DNA of 14,367 bases from CAZKTS01 sp964555735 (GCA_964555735.1 CAZKTS010000224.1:1-14367); one strand, 5' to 3'; counted from the first letter of the stretch, positions 7,601-13,229 are shown. Numbers and translations: made by a program. Notes: a model not told the origin generated them from the letters alone.

Positions 7601-8177
7601 TCCCGAGGTCGGCGGCGGTGACACGAGCACGATCACGCTCATGACGTTGCACACCGCCAAGGGACTCGAGTTCCCGGTGGTGTTCCTCACCGGGCTCGAG
7701 GACGGCGTGTTCCCGCACATCCGCAGCCTCGGCGATCCCGAGGAGCTCGAGGAGGAGCGCCGCCTCTGCTACGTCGGCATCACGCGTGCTCGTGAGCGTC
7801 TCTACCTCTGCCACGCGTGGAGCCGAACCCTGTTCGGCTCGACCGACTACTACCCGCCGAGCCGGTTCCTCTCGGAGATCCCGGCGGAGCTGGTCCACGC
7901 CATCGGCGAGGACCGTCGCAGCGGCGGCGGCATCGGCGCCCACCGTGACGCGGTCGTCGGCGCGGCGATGCGCAGCGGCGAGCGCGCCGGGCCGTCCGGA
8001 GGTGCCGCCGCGCTCGGGCTGAAGATCGGCGACGACGTGACCCACGAGACCTTCGGCGAGGGCGTGATCATCGATCTCGAGGGCGCGGGCGACAAGGCCG
8101 AAGCCGTCGTGAACTTCCGGGACGCGGGCGAGAAGCGCCTGCTCCTCGCGTGGGCACCCCTCACGAAGCTCGCCTGA
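4641..8177 (+). CDS. pcrA: UvrD/PcrA-type ATP-dependent 3'-5' DNA helicase, intein-containing precursor
   Basis: A 1178-residue precursor of a superfamily 1A helicase of repair and replication-conflict resolution. Removing the intein (residues 291-660) leaves 808 residues, a normal PcrA length. Motifs in order: an acidic Pro-rich N-terminus (1-45), the Q-motif region LNPVQREA, Walker A AGAGSGKT (67-74), motif Ia ITFTNKAAGEM, motif II VDEFQDTN (258-265), motif III split as VVGDQDQ / SVYRFRGAD, motif IV EQNYRST (about 689), motif V TLHTAKGLEFPVVFLTG (about 1000) and motif VI LCYVGITRARERL. The C-terminus (about 1132-1176; THETFGEGVI ending in LLAWAPLTKLA) matches the Tudor-like domain that binds RNA polymerase in PcrA/UvrD. 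The split of motif III means the unspliced protein should be inactive. It has its own likely promoter, with a candidate LexA box. It converges on the histidine kinase gene with a 3-bp gap. Confidence 0.96.
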   Translation: MVEPLADSFDAADAPPPSDADVPPDPDVVGDAAHAVVRPSGEELLAGLNPVQREAASAPDGPILVIAGAGSGKTRVLTHRIAYLIAERRASPFGLLAITFTNKAAGEMKERVAELVGPVAHRMWVSTFHSACARILRREAQRLGLRSSFSIYDQSDAVRLTDYVRRDLNLDPKRYPPRQLHARISSLKNELVSPDEALAAAFTPPERKAAEVYAEYQRRLLEASAVDFDDLLTLTVKLFREHDDALARWRHRFRHVLVDEFQDTNLAQWELVRLLTEEHKNVLVVGDQDQCLAEGSMVTMGDGTRRAIEEVAEGDEVLSCYGSGDFRPARVGKVHRSVALEGIEITLASGRTIVSTRDHVHFAGFVRGRTPQQHMTYLMWRADKGYRVGVSRTYTAGQQKSMIGPQQRCNAERADALWVVSVHPTEAEARATEAELAAAYGLPTIPFVARRRTASVNSLVGNQTLIDRVFASVDSDKGARRLLEDYGLDVDEPHHVPQTSTFASSGRPRRRLSVVLCGEHRGRTPMHRISLFGYDVEGREALEALGLSVRPARLGSDGWRFETASRDLAAIERIVARISTVLDVKVRPTARLAANDDEVVANSLPFTAASAVRPGMVMVDESGAFDVVTRVEGVPLHGTVYDLDVEHTHNFVAEGVVTHNSVYRFRGADYRNIVRFEETFPESTVIVLEQNYRSTQRILDAANAVIANNAARKPKHLWTEQVGGELLTRYQAEDEHDEAAFVVHETARLTDSEGYRFADVAVFYRTNAQSRVIEESLIRAGLPYRVVGGVKFYDRREVKDAVAYLRALVNPDDEVSWKRIVNTPKRGVGDTSINKVDAYAQGAGLTFRDALREAAAAGVVGKALGGTRDLLNLMLAFERYAADGVARTLEAVLEHTGYLAELENERTIEAQGRIENLAELVGVCREFDAALDAGDVSPLAGIAGVGTSIDAEAGEDGPVEIPHGLDRIQAFLEALALVTDLDAAADSPEVGGGDTSTITLMTLHTAKGLEFPVVFLTGLEDGVFPHIRSLGDPEELEEERRLCYVGITRARERLYLCHAWSRTLFGSTDYYPPSRFLSEIPAELVHAIGEDRRSGGGIGAHRDAVVGAAMRSGERAGPSGGAAALGLKIGDDVTHETFGEGVIIDLEGAGDKAEAVVNFRDAGEKRLLLAWAPLTKLA
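5511..6620 (+). other. Intein inside PcrA motif III (370 residues)
   Basis: An in-frame protein-splicing element. The N-terminal splice residue is Cys1 (bases 5511-5513) after ...GDQDQ. The C-terminal end is His369-Asn370, followed by +1 Ser (6621-6623). Hint blocks are visible: block A CLAEGSMVTMGDGT, block B with T66-R-D-H69, block F VYDLDVEHTHNFVAEG and block G VVTHN. Joining the exteins restores GDQDQSVYRFRGAD, the usual uninterrupted motif III, so the boundaries are near certain. Between the Hint halves lie about 250 residues (75-325). I see no LAGLIDADG motif. Instead there is a divergent GIY-YIG-like pattern: Y87LM, then G95-YRVGV, R118, E122-RAD, and EAEAR-x2-E143. A second alpha/beta region follows at about 170-300, including LSVVLCGEHRGRTPMHR. 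From memory, similar inserts occur in other actinobacterial PcrA inteins. The nuclease assignment is inference. Confidence 0.95.
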
Positions 8178-8187
8178 CCATCAGGCG
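8171..8187. terminator. Hairpin built from two opposing stop codons
   Basis: CGCCTGA-CCA-TCAGGCG is a perfect 7-bp stem with a 3-nt loop. The left arm contains the pcrA stop codon and the right arm the histidine kinase stop codon on the other strand. It could be a shared bidirectional terminator, but no T-tract follows on either side, and a 3-nt loop is small. Confidence 0.35.
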
Positions 8188-9590
8188 GCCGGGAGCTCCA
8201 CCCGTGCGAGGAGGCCGCCGCCGTCCGCGGCCTCGAGGTGGACCTCGCCGCCGTCGCTGACGACGAGCTGGCGCACGATCGCGAGTCCGAGGCCGAAGCC
8301 ACCGTTCCCGTCACCCGGTGCTGCCCCGGTCTGCCAGAAGCGGTCGAAGGCGCGCTCGCGGTCCTCGGCGGGCATGCCCGGACCCTGGTCCGCCACGGTG
8401 ATGACGACTCGGTCGCCCACGCGCGTGGCCGCGACCCGGATGGCGGTGCCGGCGGGCGCGACCTCCAGCGCGTTGTTGAGCAAGTTGTCGAGGACCTGCT
8501 CGAGTCGGCCGGGGGTGGCCCGCGCGCGGGTGTCGGTAGGGATGTCGAGGTCGATGCGCACGCCGCGCTCGTCGGCGAGGGCAGTCCACGCGTCGCGCCG
8601 GCGCTCGGACACTTCGGAGACCGCGATCGGCTCGGGCGCCGACCCGTGTCCCTCCGCGCGCGCGAGCTCGAGCAGACCGTCGACGAGCATCGAGAGCCGG
8701 GCGACCTCGCCGAGCGCGCCCTCGACGTCGTCGGTCTCGGGCTCCGGTACCGCGCTCAGGAGGTTCTCGAGGTGCAGTCGCAGCGCCGAGAGCGGGGTGC
8801 GCAGCTGGTGGGACGCGTCGGCGACAAAGGACTGTTGGGCATCGAGGAGCTGCTCGAGGCGTGCCGCGGTCGTGTTGAACGCGCGGGCGAGCGCGACGAG
8901 CTCGTGCGGGCCTGTGGGGACGTCGACGCGTGTCTCGAGTGCACCCTGTCCGAGGGACGTCGCGCCAGCCTCGAGCTCCGCGAGCGGCCGGGTCAGCGAT
9001 CGCGCCACCACCACGCTCAGCGCCGACACGAGGACGAGGACCACGGCCCCGACCGCGGCGAGCACCAGCCAGGTCTCGCGAACCCGCTCGTTCACGAACG
9101 ACATCGGATAGGTGATGCGGACGGCTCCGTGCAGCTCGCCGCCGGTCGCGATCGGGACCGCAACGTAGAGGAGGTCGTCGTCGAGCGTGTTCGAGTGGCG
9201 GGTCCCGGTCACGTCGCGGCCCGTGAGGGCGGCGCGGATCTCGGGACGGTCCTTGAACGACCGCGCGCCCGTGTCGACGGCGGGCACGCGGGTCGGTTCG
9301 CTGTCCGCCAGGAGCGTGCCCGTCGGGCTGACGAAGATGACCCGCCCCTCGTTCTCGCGTTCGTACCGGTCGGCGAGGGATTGCAGCTCCTCGAGTGCGG
9401 TGACGTCGCCCGCCTGCGCTTCCTCCAGCGACTCTTCGCTCCGAAGCGCGAGCGCGAACGCGTCGTGCTGGACGGCGGTCTCGAGCCGGTCGCGCTCGGC
9501 CTTCGCGAACGTGAAGCCGAGGGGTACCTCGAGCAGGACGAGGACGAGCGCCGTCATCGAGACGAAGCTGAGGACGAGGCGGCGGGTCAT
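8181..9590 (-). CDS. Membrane sensor histidine kinase (two-component)
   Basis: A 469-residue kinase that senses an unknown signal outside the membrane and phosphorylates the response regulator encoded just before it. Domains: TM1 about 5-27; extracytoplasmic sensor 28-170, with FVSPTGTLLADSEP resembling PAS/Cache-type sensors; TM2 about 172-196; HAMP about 197-248; HisKA with the phospho-acceptor H261 in FVADASHQLRTPLSAL; HATPase with N-box DNLLNNALEVAP (368-379), G1 DQGPGMP (401-407) and G2 GFGLGLAI (431-438). The start is the ATG on the complement of 9588-9590. It overlaps the response-regulator stop as ATGA, so translation is probably coupled. The adjacent divergent apbE/ferric-reductase genes suggest redox or cell-envelope sensing, but that is inference. 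Confidence 0.94.
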   Translation of the reverse strand: MTRRLVLSFVSMTALVLVLLEVPLGFTFAKAERDRLETAVQHDAFALALRSEESLEEAQAGDVTALEELQSLADRYERENEGRVIFVSPTGTLLADSEPTRVPAVDTGARSFKDRPEIRAALTGRDVTGTRHSNTLDDDLLYVAVPIATGGELHGAVRITYPMSFVNERVRETWLVLAAVGAVVLVLVSALSVVVARSLTRPLAELEAGATSLGQGALETRVDVPTGPHELVALARAFNTTAARLEQLLDAQQSFVADASHQLRTPLSALRLHLENLLSAVPEPETDDVEGALGEVARLSMLVDGLLELARAEGHGSAPEPIAVSEVSERRRDAWTALADERGVRIDLDIPTDTRARATPGRLEQVLDNLLNNALEVAPAGTAIRVAATRVGDRVVITVADQGPGMPAEDRERAFDRFWQTGAAPGDGNGGFGLGLAIVRQLVVSDGGEVHLEAADGGGLLARVELPAA

Positions 9591-10282
9591 CCCTCGGCGG
9601 CCGGGATTCGGAGCCGGAACCCGACCCCGCGCACGGTCTCGATCCACTCCGGGTGGCCCAGCTTCTTGCGCAGCGTCGCGACGTGGACGTCCAGGGTCTT
9701 CGTCGGTCCGTACCAGTGCGAGTCCCAGACCTCTTCGAGGATGCGCATGCGGGGCCACACGGCGTCCGGGTCCTCCGCAAGGAGGGCCAGGACGTCGAAC
9801 TCCTTCTGGGTGAGCGCGACCTCCTCGCCGTCGACGGTCGCCCGACGGGTTCGTCGATCGACGGTCAGGGGGCCGACCACCAGCGTGTCGGGCACCGCGC
9901 GGGACTGCGAGCGGCGGGTGACCGCGCGGATGCGTGCGAGAAGCTCACGGAACCCGAACGGCTTCACGACGTAGTCGTCCGCGCCGAGCTCGAGGCCGGC
10001 GACCCGGTCTGCCTCGGCGCCCCGTGCCGTGATGATGATGATGGGAACGTCCGAGGACTGACGGATCGATCGGCAGACGTCGAGGCCGTCGCCGTCGGGG
10101 AGGCGGAGGTCGAGCAGCACGACATCGGGGAGCGGAGCGCGACCGAAGCGAGCGAGTGCCTCCGCGCTCGTGGCGACGCGGTCGGGCGACAGCCCTTCTC
10201 GCTCGAGCCCCTTCACCAGCGGTCCGGCGATGCGGTCGTCGTCCTCGACGATCAGCACCTGCACCCGATCACGGTGCCACAT
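9587..10282 (-). CDS. OmpR/PhoB-family response regulator
   Basis: A 231-residue DNA-binding regulator, partner of the downstream kinase. The receiver domain (about 7-120) has the acidic pocket EDDD (13-16), phospho-acceptor D58 in LLDLRLPDGDG, T85 and K107. The winged-helix DNA-binding domain (about 130-228) shows LTQKEFDVLALL, TLDVHVATLRKKLG and IETVRGVGFRL, the recognition-helix and wing pattern of the OmpR class. The ATG at the complement of 10280-10282 gives MWHRDRVQVLIVEDD. An in-frame GTG at the complement of 10262-10264 would give the more typical MQVLIVEDD, and neither start has a strong ribosome binding site. Upstream lies a direct repeat with 11-bp period (10312-10330), suited to autoregulation and to control of the divergent apbE cluster. 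Confidence 0.94.
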   Translation of the reverse strand: MWHRDRVQVLIVEDDDRIAGPLVKGLEREGLSPDRVATSAEALARFGRAPLPDVVLLDLRLPDGDGLDVCRSIRQSSDVPIIIITARGAEADRVAGLELGADDYVVKPFGFRELLARIRAVTRRSQSRAVPDTLVVGPLTVDRRTRRATVDGEEVALTQKEFDVLALLAEDPDAVWPRMRILEEVWDSHWYGPTKTLDVHVATLRKKLGHPEWIETVRGVGFRLRIPAAEG

Positions 10283-10290
10283 CGCCGCGC

Positions 10291-10330
10291 GTCTCCGCAG
10301 AGCCGAAGGCGGAGACTTTGCCGAGACTTT
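10291..10330. promoter_or_regulatory. Candidate response-regulator operator (direct and inverted repeats)
   Basis: GAGACTTT occurs twice, at 10312-10319 and 10323-10330, exactly 11 bp apart. That is the half-site period bound by OmpR/PhoB-type dimers. In addition, GTCTCCGC at 10291-10298 and GCGGAGAC at 10309-10316 form a perfect 8-bp inverted repeat, so a third GAGAC half-site faces the other way. The block lies in the 95-bp gap between the divergent response-regulator and apbE genes, about 35-55 bp upstream of the apbE -10 box. Confidence 0.5.
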
Positions 10331-10364
10331 CCAGTTCTGAGGTCGCGAACCGGCGTGCGATGCG

Positions 10365-10370
10365 TACCGT
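10365..10370 (+). promoter_or_regulatory. TANNNT -10 box of apbE
   Basis: TACCGT ends 7 nt before the ATG at 10378, and there is no Shine-Dalgarno sequence, so a leaderless transcript is likely. No -35 match is visible, which fits a promoter that needs an activator bound at the 10312-10330 repeats. Confidence 0.4.
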
Positions 10371-10377
10371 CCGAACC

Positions 10378-11427
10378 ATGGCTACCTCGGACGTGCCACT
10401 GGTCGATGAGTGGCGAGGCCGCGCGATGGGCACCGACGTCCACGTCATCGTGGTCGGGGGCGCGCCCACCCAGACCGCCCGGGCGCGCGCCCGCATCGAG
10501 GAGCTCGAGGCACGGTGGTCGAGGTTCCGGCCGGAGAGCGAGCTGTGCCGCCTGAACCGAGCTGAGGGCGCGCCGGTCCTGGTCCACCCGCTCACGTTCG
10601 AGCTGCTGGTCCGCAGCCGAGAGGCGTGGCGACAGACCGGGGGCGCGTTCGACCCGACGATCCTCGAGGCCCTGGCGGCGGCGGGCTACGACCGTGACTT
10701 CGCCACGGTCGCTCCGGACGGTGCCGCGGAGGAGCCGCGAGCGCACCGTGGCAGCTCCAGCTTCGCGTCGATCGACCTCGATCCCATCGTGGGCACCGTG
10801 CGTGTGCCCGCTGGCGTCGCGCTCGACCTGGGCGGCATCGCGAAGGGCTTCGCCGCGGACCTCGTCGCGCTCGAGCTCGCGGGCGAAGGCGCGGACGGGG
10901 TCTGCGTCAACCTCGGCGGCGACCTGCGGGTGCTCGGCCGCGGCCCGGATCCGTCGGGCGCGTGGCTGATCGAGGTCGAGCCCGAGGTGCCGGGCGATCG
11001 CGCTCCCGTGCTGCTCGGGGTGGGCGCGGCGGGGATCGCGACCACGAGCCGCTGCCGTCGGACCTGGCGGCGCGGCGGCGAGCTCCGGCACCACCTCATC
11101 GACCCGCGGACGGGTCGGCCCGCCGAGACGTCCTGGGCGGCGGCCACTGTGATCGCCGGCAGCGCCGCGGACGCCGAGCCGCTTGCGAAGGCACTCGTCC
11201 TCGCGCCGAGCCTCGAGGATGCGGAGGCGCTGGTGCGCGAGACCGACGTCGCGGCGCTCCTCGTCGGGCTCGACGGCGAGCGCACCGCGCTCGGTCCGCT
11301 CGGCGACTTCCTGGTCGCCCCCACGGACTTGTCGATCTCTTGGAAGTCGGCAGGACCGGCCTTGGAAGGCCTGCCCGTACCTTCGACGCATACGGACGCC
11401 CGCCCCCTGGGCGCCCACGGGACGTGA
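10378..11427 (+). CDS. apbE: FAD:protein FMN transferase (ApbE family)
   Basis: A 349-residue flavin transferase that uses FAD to attach FMN covalently to Thr/Ser of acceptor proteins of exported redox systems. Family motifs in order: RAMGTDVHV (15-23), WSRFRPESELCRLN (47-60), TGGAFDPT (87-94), LDLGGIAKGFAAD (149-161), VNLGGDLRVLG (177-187), GIATTSRCRRTW (219-230) and HHLIDPRTGRPA (238-249). The Asp in NLGGD, the late DAEPLAKAL segment and the HxxIDP region line the FAD/Mg site in the family. No signal peptide or lipobox is seen, so it appears cytoplasmic, unlike many exported ApbEs. About 35 extra residues follow the conserved core. It leads a tight operon with two anchored proteins and a heme b membrane protein. 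No FMN_bind-domain acceptor is adjacent, so its substrate is unknown. Confidence 0.95.
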   Translation: MATSDVPLVDEWRGRAMGTDVHVIVVGGAPTQTARARARIEELEARWSRFRPESELCRLNRAEGAPVLVHPLTFELLVRSREAWRQTGGAFDPTILEALAAAGYDRDFATVAPDGAAEEPRAHRGSSSFASIDLDPIVGTVRVPAGVALDLGGIAKGFAADLVALELAGEGADGVCVNLGGDLRVLGRGPDPSGAWLIEVEPEVPGDRAPVLLGVGAAGIATTSRCRRTWRRGGELRHHLIDPRTGRPAETSWAAATVIAGSAADAEPLAKALVLAPSLEDAEALVRETDVAALLVGLDGERTALGPLGDFLVAPTDLSISWKSAGPALEGLPVPSTHTDARPLGAHGT

Positions 11428-11438
11428 GGAGGATCTCG

Positions 11439-11792
11439 ATGCAGCGACGCAAAGCCTTCGCCGCCGCAGGAGCCGTCGCCGCGACGGCGACCGCGGCCGT
11501 CATCGCGCTCGGTGCCAATCTCGGCCTGTTCGGGCTGACCGGCGATCAGTCGGGTCCGGGCCGGTTCAAGCTGGTCGACGGCCAGACCCCCATCACGCAG
11601 GTCGTGGACATCCCGGTCCCGGTGACCGCCGCGGGGAGCAACGTGCCGGCGGCGCCGACGCCCTCCCGGGCACCGAGCGCGCCGAGCGCTCCGACGGTCA
11701 CGGAGTCGTCGAGCGCTCCGTCCGTGCCGCACGAGTCGGACGACGACGACGGCGGCCGCGAGGGCGAGCACGAGCACGATGAGGACGACTGA
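11439..11792 (+). CDS. Membrane-anchored protein with acidic His-containing tail
   Basis: A 117-residue hypothetical protein. A strong AGGAGG (11427-11432) lies 6 nt before the ATG at 11439 and overlaps the apbE stop, so co-translation with apbE is likely. The N-terminus MQRRK plus an Ala-rich hydrophobic stretch (about 6-33) form an uncleaved anchor or signal peptide, placing the rest outside the membrane. A short segment GRFKLVDGQTPITQVVDIPVPV may be the only folded part. It is followed by a Pro/Ala/Ser linker of about 30 residues and a strongly acidic tail with several histidines (DDDDGGREGEHEHDEDD), which could bind cations. It is not an FMN_bind domain. The next gene encodes a protein of the same build, so the pair may work together at the envelope. 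Confidence 0.8.
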   Translation: MQRRKAFAAAGAVAATATAAVIALGANLGLFGLTGDQSGPGRFKLVDGQTPITQVVDIPVPVTAAGSNVPAAPTPSRAPSAPSAPTVTESSSAPSVPHESDDDDGGREGEHEHDEDD

Positions 11793-11793
11793 C

Positions 11794-12141
11794 GTGGGCA
11801 CCGATGCACGTTCCGCACCGTCCCGTCGTCGACGCCACGCGGCGGGCGCGAGCCGAATCCTGGTCGCGGGCGCCGCGACCGCGGCGATGTTCGCCGGCAT
11901 CGGTGCGTTCGCGATCCGCTCGGCGTCCTCGACCTCGGCGGCGCCGGCCCCGCCCGTGACGACGACCGCGCCGCCGCCGGTCGTCACGGTGTACCGCTAC
12001 GTGCCGGTGGTGGTCGGCTCGTCGACCGGCGGCGGCACGACGGCGCGACCGACACCCTCGGCGTCGTCGTCCCCTGCGCCGACACCCGCCCCCGCCCCGG
12101 CCGTGACCTCGGCGCCGGCCACCTCGACGCGCGGGAGCTGA
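11794..12141 (+). CDS. Membrane-anchored Pro/Ser/Thr-rich protein
   Basis: A 115-residue hypothetical protein with a basic N-terminus (APSRRRRHAAG), one hydrophobic anchor (about 22-42, ILVAGAATAAMFAGIGAFAI), a short beta-like motif PPVVTVYRYVPVVV, and a long low-complexity tail of Thr, Pro, Ala and Ser outside the membrane. I chose the GTG at 11794, one base after the preceding stop, because GAGG lies 9 nt upstream and the next gene starts in the same way (TGAC-GTG). An in-frame ATG at 11779 would add 5 residues and overlap the previous gene by 14 bp. Architecture parallels the preceding protein. It might be a wall-spanning tether or a partner of the heme protein; no function is recognised. 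Confidence 0.72.
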   Translation: MGTDARSAPSRRRRHAAGASRILVAGAATAAMFAGIGAFAIRSASSTSAAPAPPVTTTAPPPVVTVYRYVPVVVGSSTGGGTTARPTPSASSSPAPTPAPAPAVTSAPATSTRGS

Positions 12142-12142
12142 C

Positions 12143-12802
12143 GTGAACCAGCAGGTCTGGTGGTACGTCGCACGCGCCAGCGGCATCGTGGCGTGGGGCC
12201 TGGTCACCGCGTCCGTCGTGCTCGGCCTCTGGCTCTCGGCGCGGGTCACGCGCCAGCGACCGAAGCCGGCGTGGACGCTCGATCTCCACCGGTTCGTGGG
12301 CGGGCTCGCGGTCGTGTTCACGAGCGTGCACCTGGCCGGCCTCGTCGCGGACTCGTACGTCGACTTCGGCGTCCGTGATCTGCTCGTGCCGTTCGCCTCG
12401 GGCTGGAAGCCGGGGGCGGTGGCGCTGGGAGTCGTGAGCGTCTACCTGCTCGTGGCGATCGAGGTGACGTCGCTGTTCATGCGGCGCATCCCGCGCCGGT
12501 GGTGGAGGGGCGTGCACCTGACGAGCTACGGCCTGTTCGTGCTCGCGACCGCACACTTCCTGTTCGCGGGCAGCGACGCCGGCAGTCCCGTCCTGCAGTG
12601 GACGGTGCTGGGTGCGACCGCGCTCGTCGCGTTCCTGACGGTTGCGCGGGTGCTGGGTGTCGGTCGGCGTGATGCGACACGCCCGTCCCGAGCGAGGACT
12701 CAGCCGCCTGCGTCGCCCGCGGGCGCTGACTCCCTGGCCCGCACGTCGACGTACACGGAGTTCCTGGGCGAGCCGGCTCGCGGTCCGATCAGCACGGGGT
12801 AG
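12143..12802 (+). CDS. Ferric reductase-like transmembrane heme b protein
   Basis: A 219-residue integral membrane protein with about five or six helices, resembling the ferric reductase-like/YedZ(MsrQ) transmembrane domain. Two pairs of histidines suit bis-heme b ligation: H49 (LDLHRFVGG) with H63 (SVHLAG), and H125 (GVHLTSYG) with H138 (TAHFLFAG), spaced 14 and 13. Electrons would cross the membrane through these hemes. No NAD(P)H- or FAD-binding domain is fused, so a separate electron donor is needed. The GTG at 12143 has GGGAG 5 nt upstream and starts 1 bp after the previous stop, so it is the last gene of the apbE operon. The last 45 or so residues (from about RDATRPSR) are low-complexity and overlap the opposing gene by 103 bp. 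Confidence 0.88.
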   Translation: MNQQVWWYVARASGIVAWGLVTASVVLGLWLSARVTRQRPKPAWTLDLHRFVGGLAVVFTSVHLAGLVADSYVDFGVRDLLVPFASGWKPGAVALGVVSVYLLVAIEVTSLFMRRIPRRWWRGVHLTSYGLFVLATAHFLFAGSDAGSPVLQWTVLGATALVAFLTVARVLGVGRRDATRPSRARTQPPASPAGADSLARTSTYTEFLGEPARGPISTG

Positions 12803-13176
12803 CGGTCGAGCTCCGACGGATCGACGGCGTTGCCGTTGCAGTCGATGTAGGCATCGAGCTGCTCCTTCCACTTCACCGTGCACCGCCCCGGTGCGGGCGT
12901 GTCGATCACGTAGGCGACGAGGTTGCCCTCGGCGTCGAGGTCCAGCCAGAAGCCGTCACCCCCGAAGGGATGCGCCTGGTACCGCGGGCTCTCCTCGCGG
13001 ATGTTCTGCGTGAGCTCCTTCTTGAGCCCGATGAACACCGGCGCCTTCGCCTCTCCACTGCCACCGGTGTCCTGGCCGGTAGCGAGAAGGAGCACCGCCG
13101 CGAACACGATGCCGGCGAGCGCCACGAACGCTGCGGTGGTGATGATCAGGGTGCGGTCGCTCGCGGCAGGGGGCAC
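12700..13176 (-). CDS. Membrane-anchored protein, possibly a cluster-less Rieske-like domain
   Basis: A 158-residue hypothetical protein. The GTG at the complement of 13174-13176 is the best start: it puts one hydrophobic helix (about 10-33, IITTAAFVALAGIVFAAVLLL) right at the N-terminus, with the rest outside. The exported part has the course of a Rieske domain, with GFWLDLDAEGNLVAYV followed by GRCTVKWKEQLDAYIDCNG and then AVDPSELDRYPVLIGPRAGS and VYVDVR. C99 and C113 remain, but the CxH...CxxH cluster ligands are missing, so a [2Fe-2S] cluster is not expected; a disulfide is possible. The Rieske likeness is my inference. Longer reading frames upstream are shadows of the methyltransferase gene. 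Its 3' end overlaps the ferric-reductase-like gene by 103 bp. Confidence 0.72.
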   Translation of the reverse strand: MPPAASDRTLIITTAAFVALAGIVFAAVLLLATGQDTGGSGEAKAPVFIGLKKELTQNIREESPRYQAHPFGGDGFWLDLDAEGNLVAYVIDTPAPGRCTVKWKEQLDAYIDCNGNAVDPSELDRYPVLIGPRAGSPRNSVYVDVRARESAPAGDAGG

Positions 13177-13178
13177 GC

Positions 13179-13192
13179 GGGCATTCTTGCCC
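13179..13192. promoter_or_regulatory. Short inverted repeat over a possible minus-strand promoter
   Basis: GGGCA-TTCT-TGCCC has perfect 5-bp arms. It lies just upstream of the GTG at 13176. On the minus strand it contains AAGAAT, which ends 6 nt before that start, the spacing seen for the -10 boxes of other genes here. It could be an operator, or chance. Confidence 0.25.
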
Positions 13193-13223
13193 AGCGTCGG
13201 CGACGGCCCCGAGCCGGGCTGCG

Positions 13224-13229
13224 TAGCCT
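13224..13229 (+). promoter_or_regulatory. TANNNT -10 box of the methyltransferase gene
   Basis: TAGCCT ends 7 nt before the ATG at 13237, and no Shine-Dalgarno sequence is present. This is the same leaderless-type arrangement as before apbE. No -35 match is seen. Confidence 0.4.

Noticed and set aside
5196..8045. Minus-strand reading frame of about 949 codons opposite pcrA and its intein
   Set aside because: Long antisense frames are expected in GC-rich genes; the product shows no domains, and every helicase and intein motif is on the plus strand.
8238..9974. Plus-strand reading frame opposite the histidine kinase and response regulator
   Set aside because: It crosses both minus-strand genes, has no recognisable motif, and is Arg/Glu/Val-rich as expected of a shadow.
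11574..11597. VDGQTPIT in the 11439 protein as a flavinylation motif
   Set aside because: It has the D-x-x-T-x-x-T spacing of FMN_bind acceptor sites, but Gly-Ala is replaced by Pro-Ile and no FMN_bind domain surrounds it. Worth one peptide test at most.
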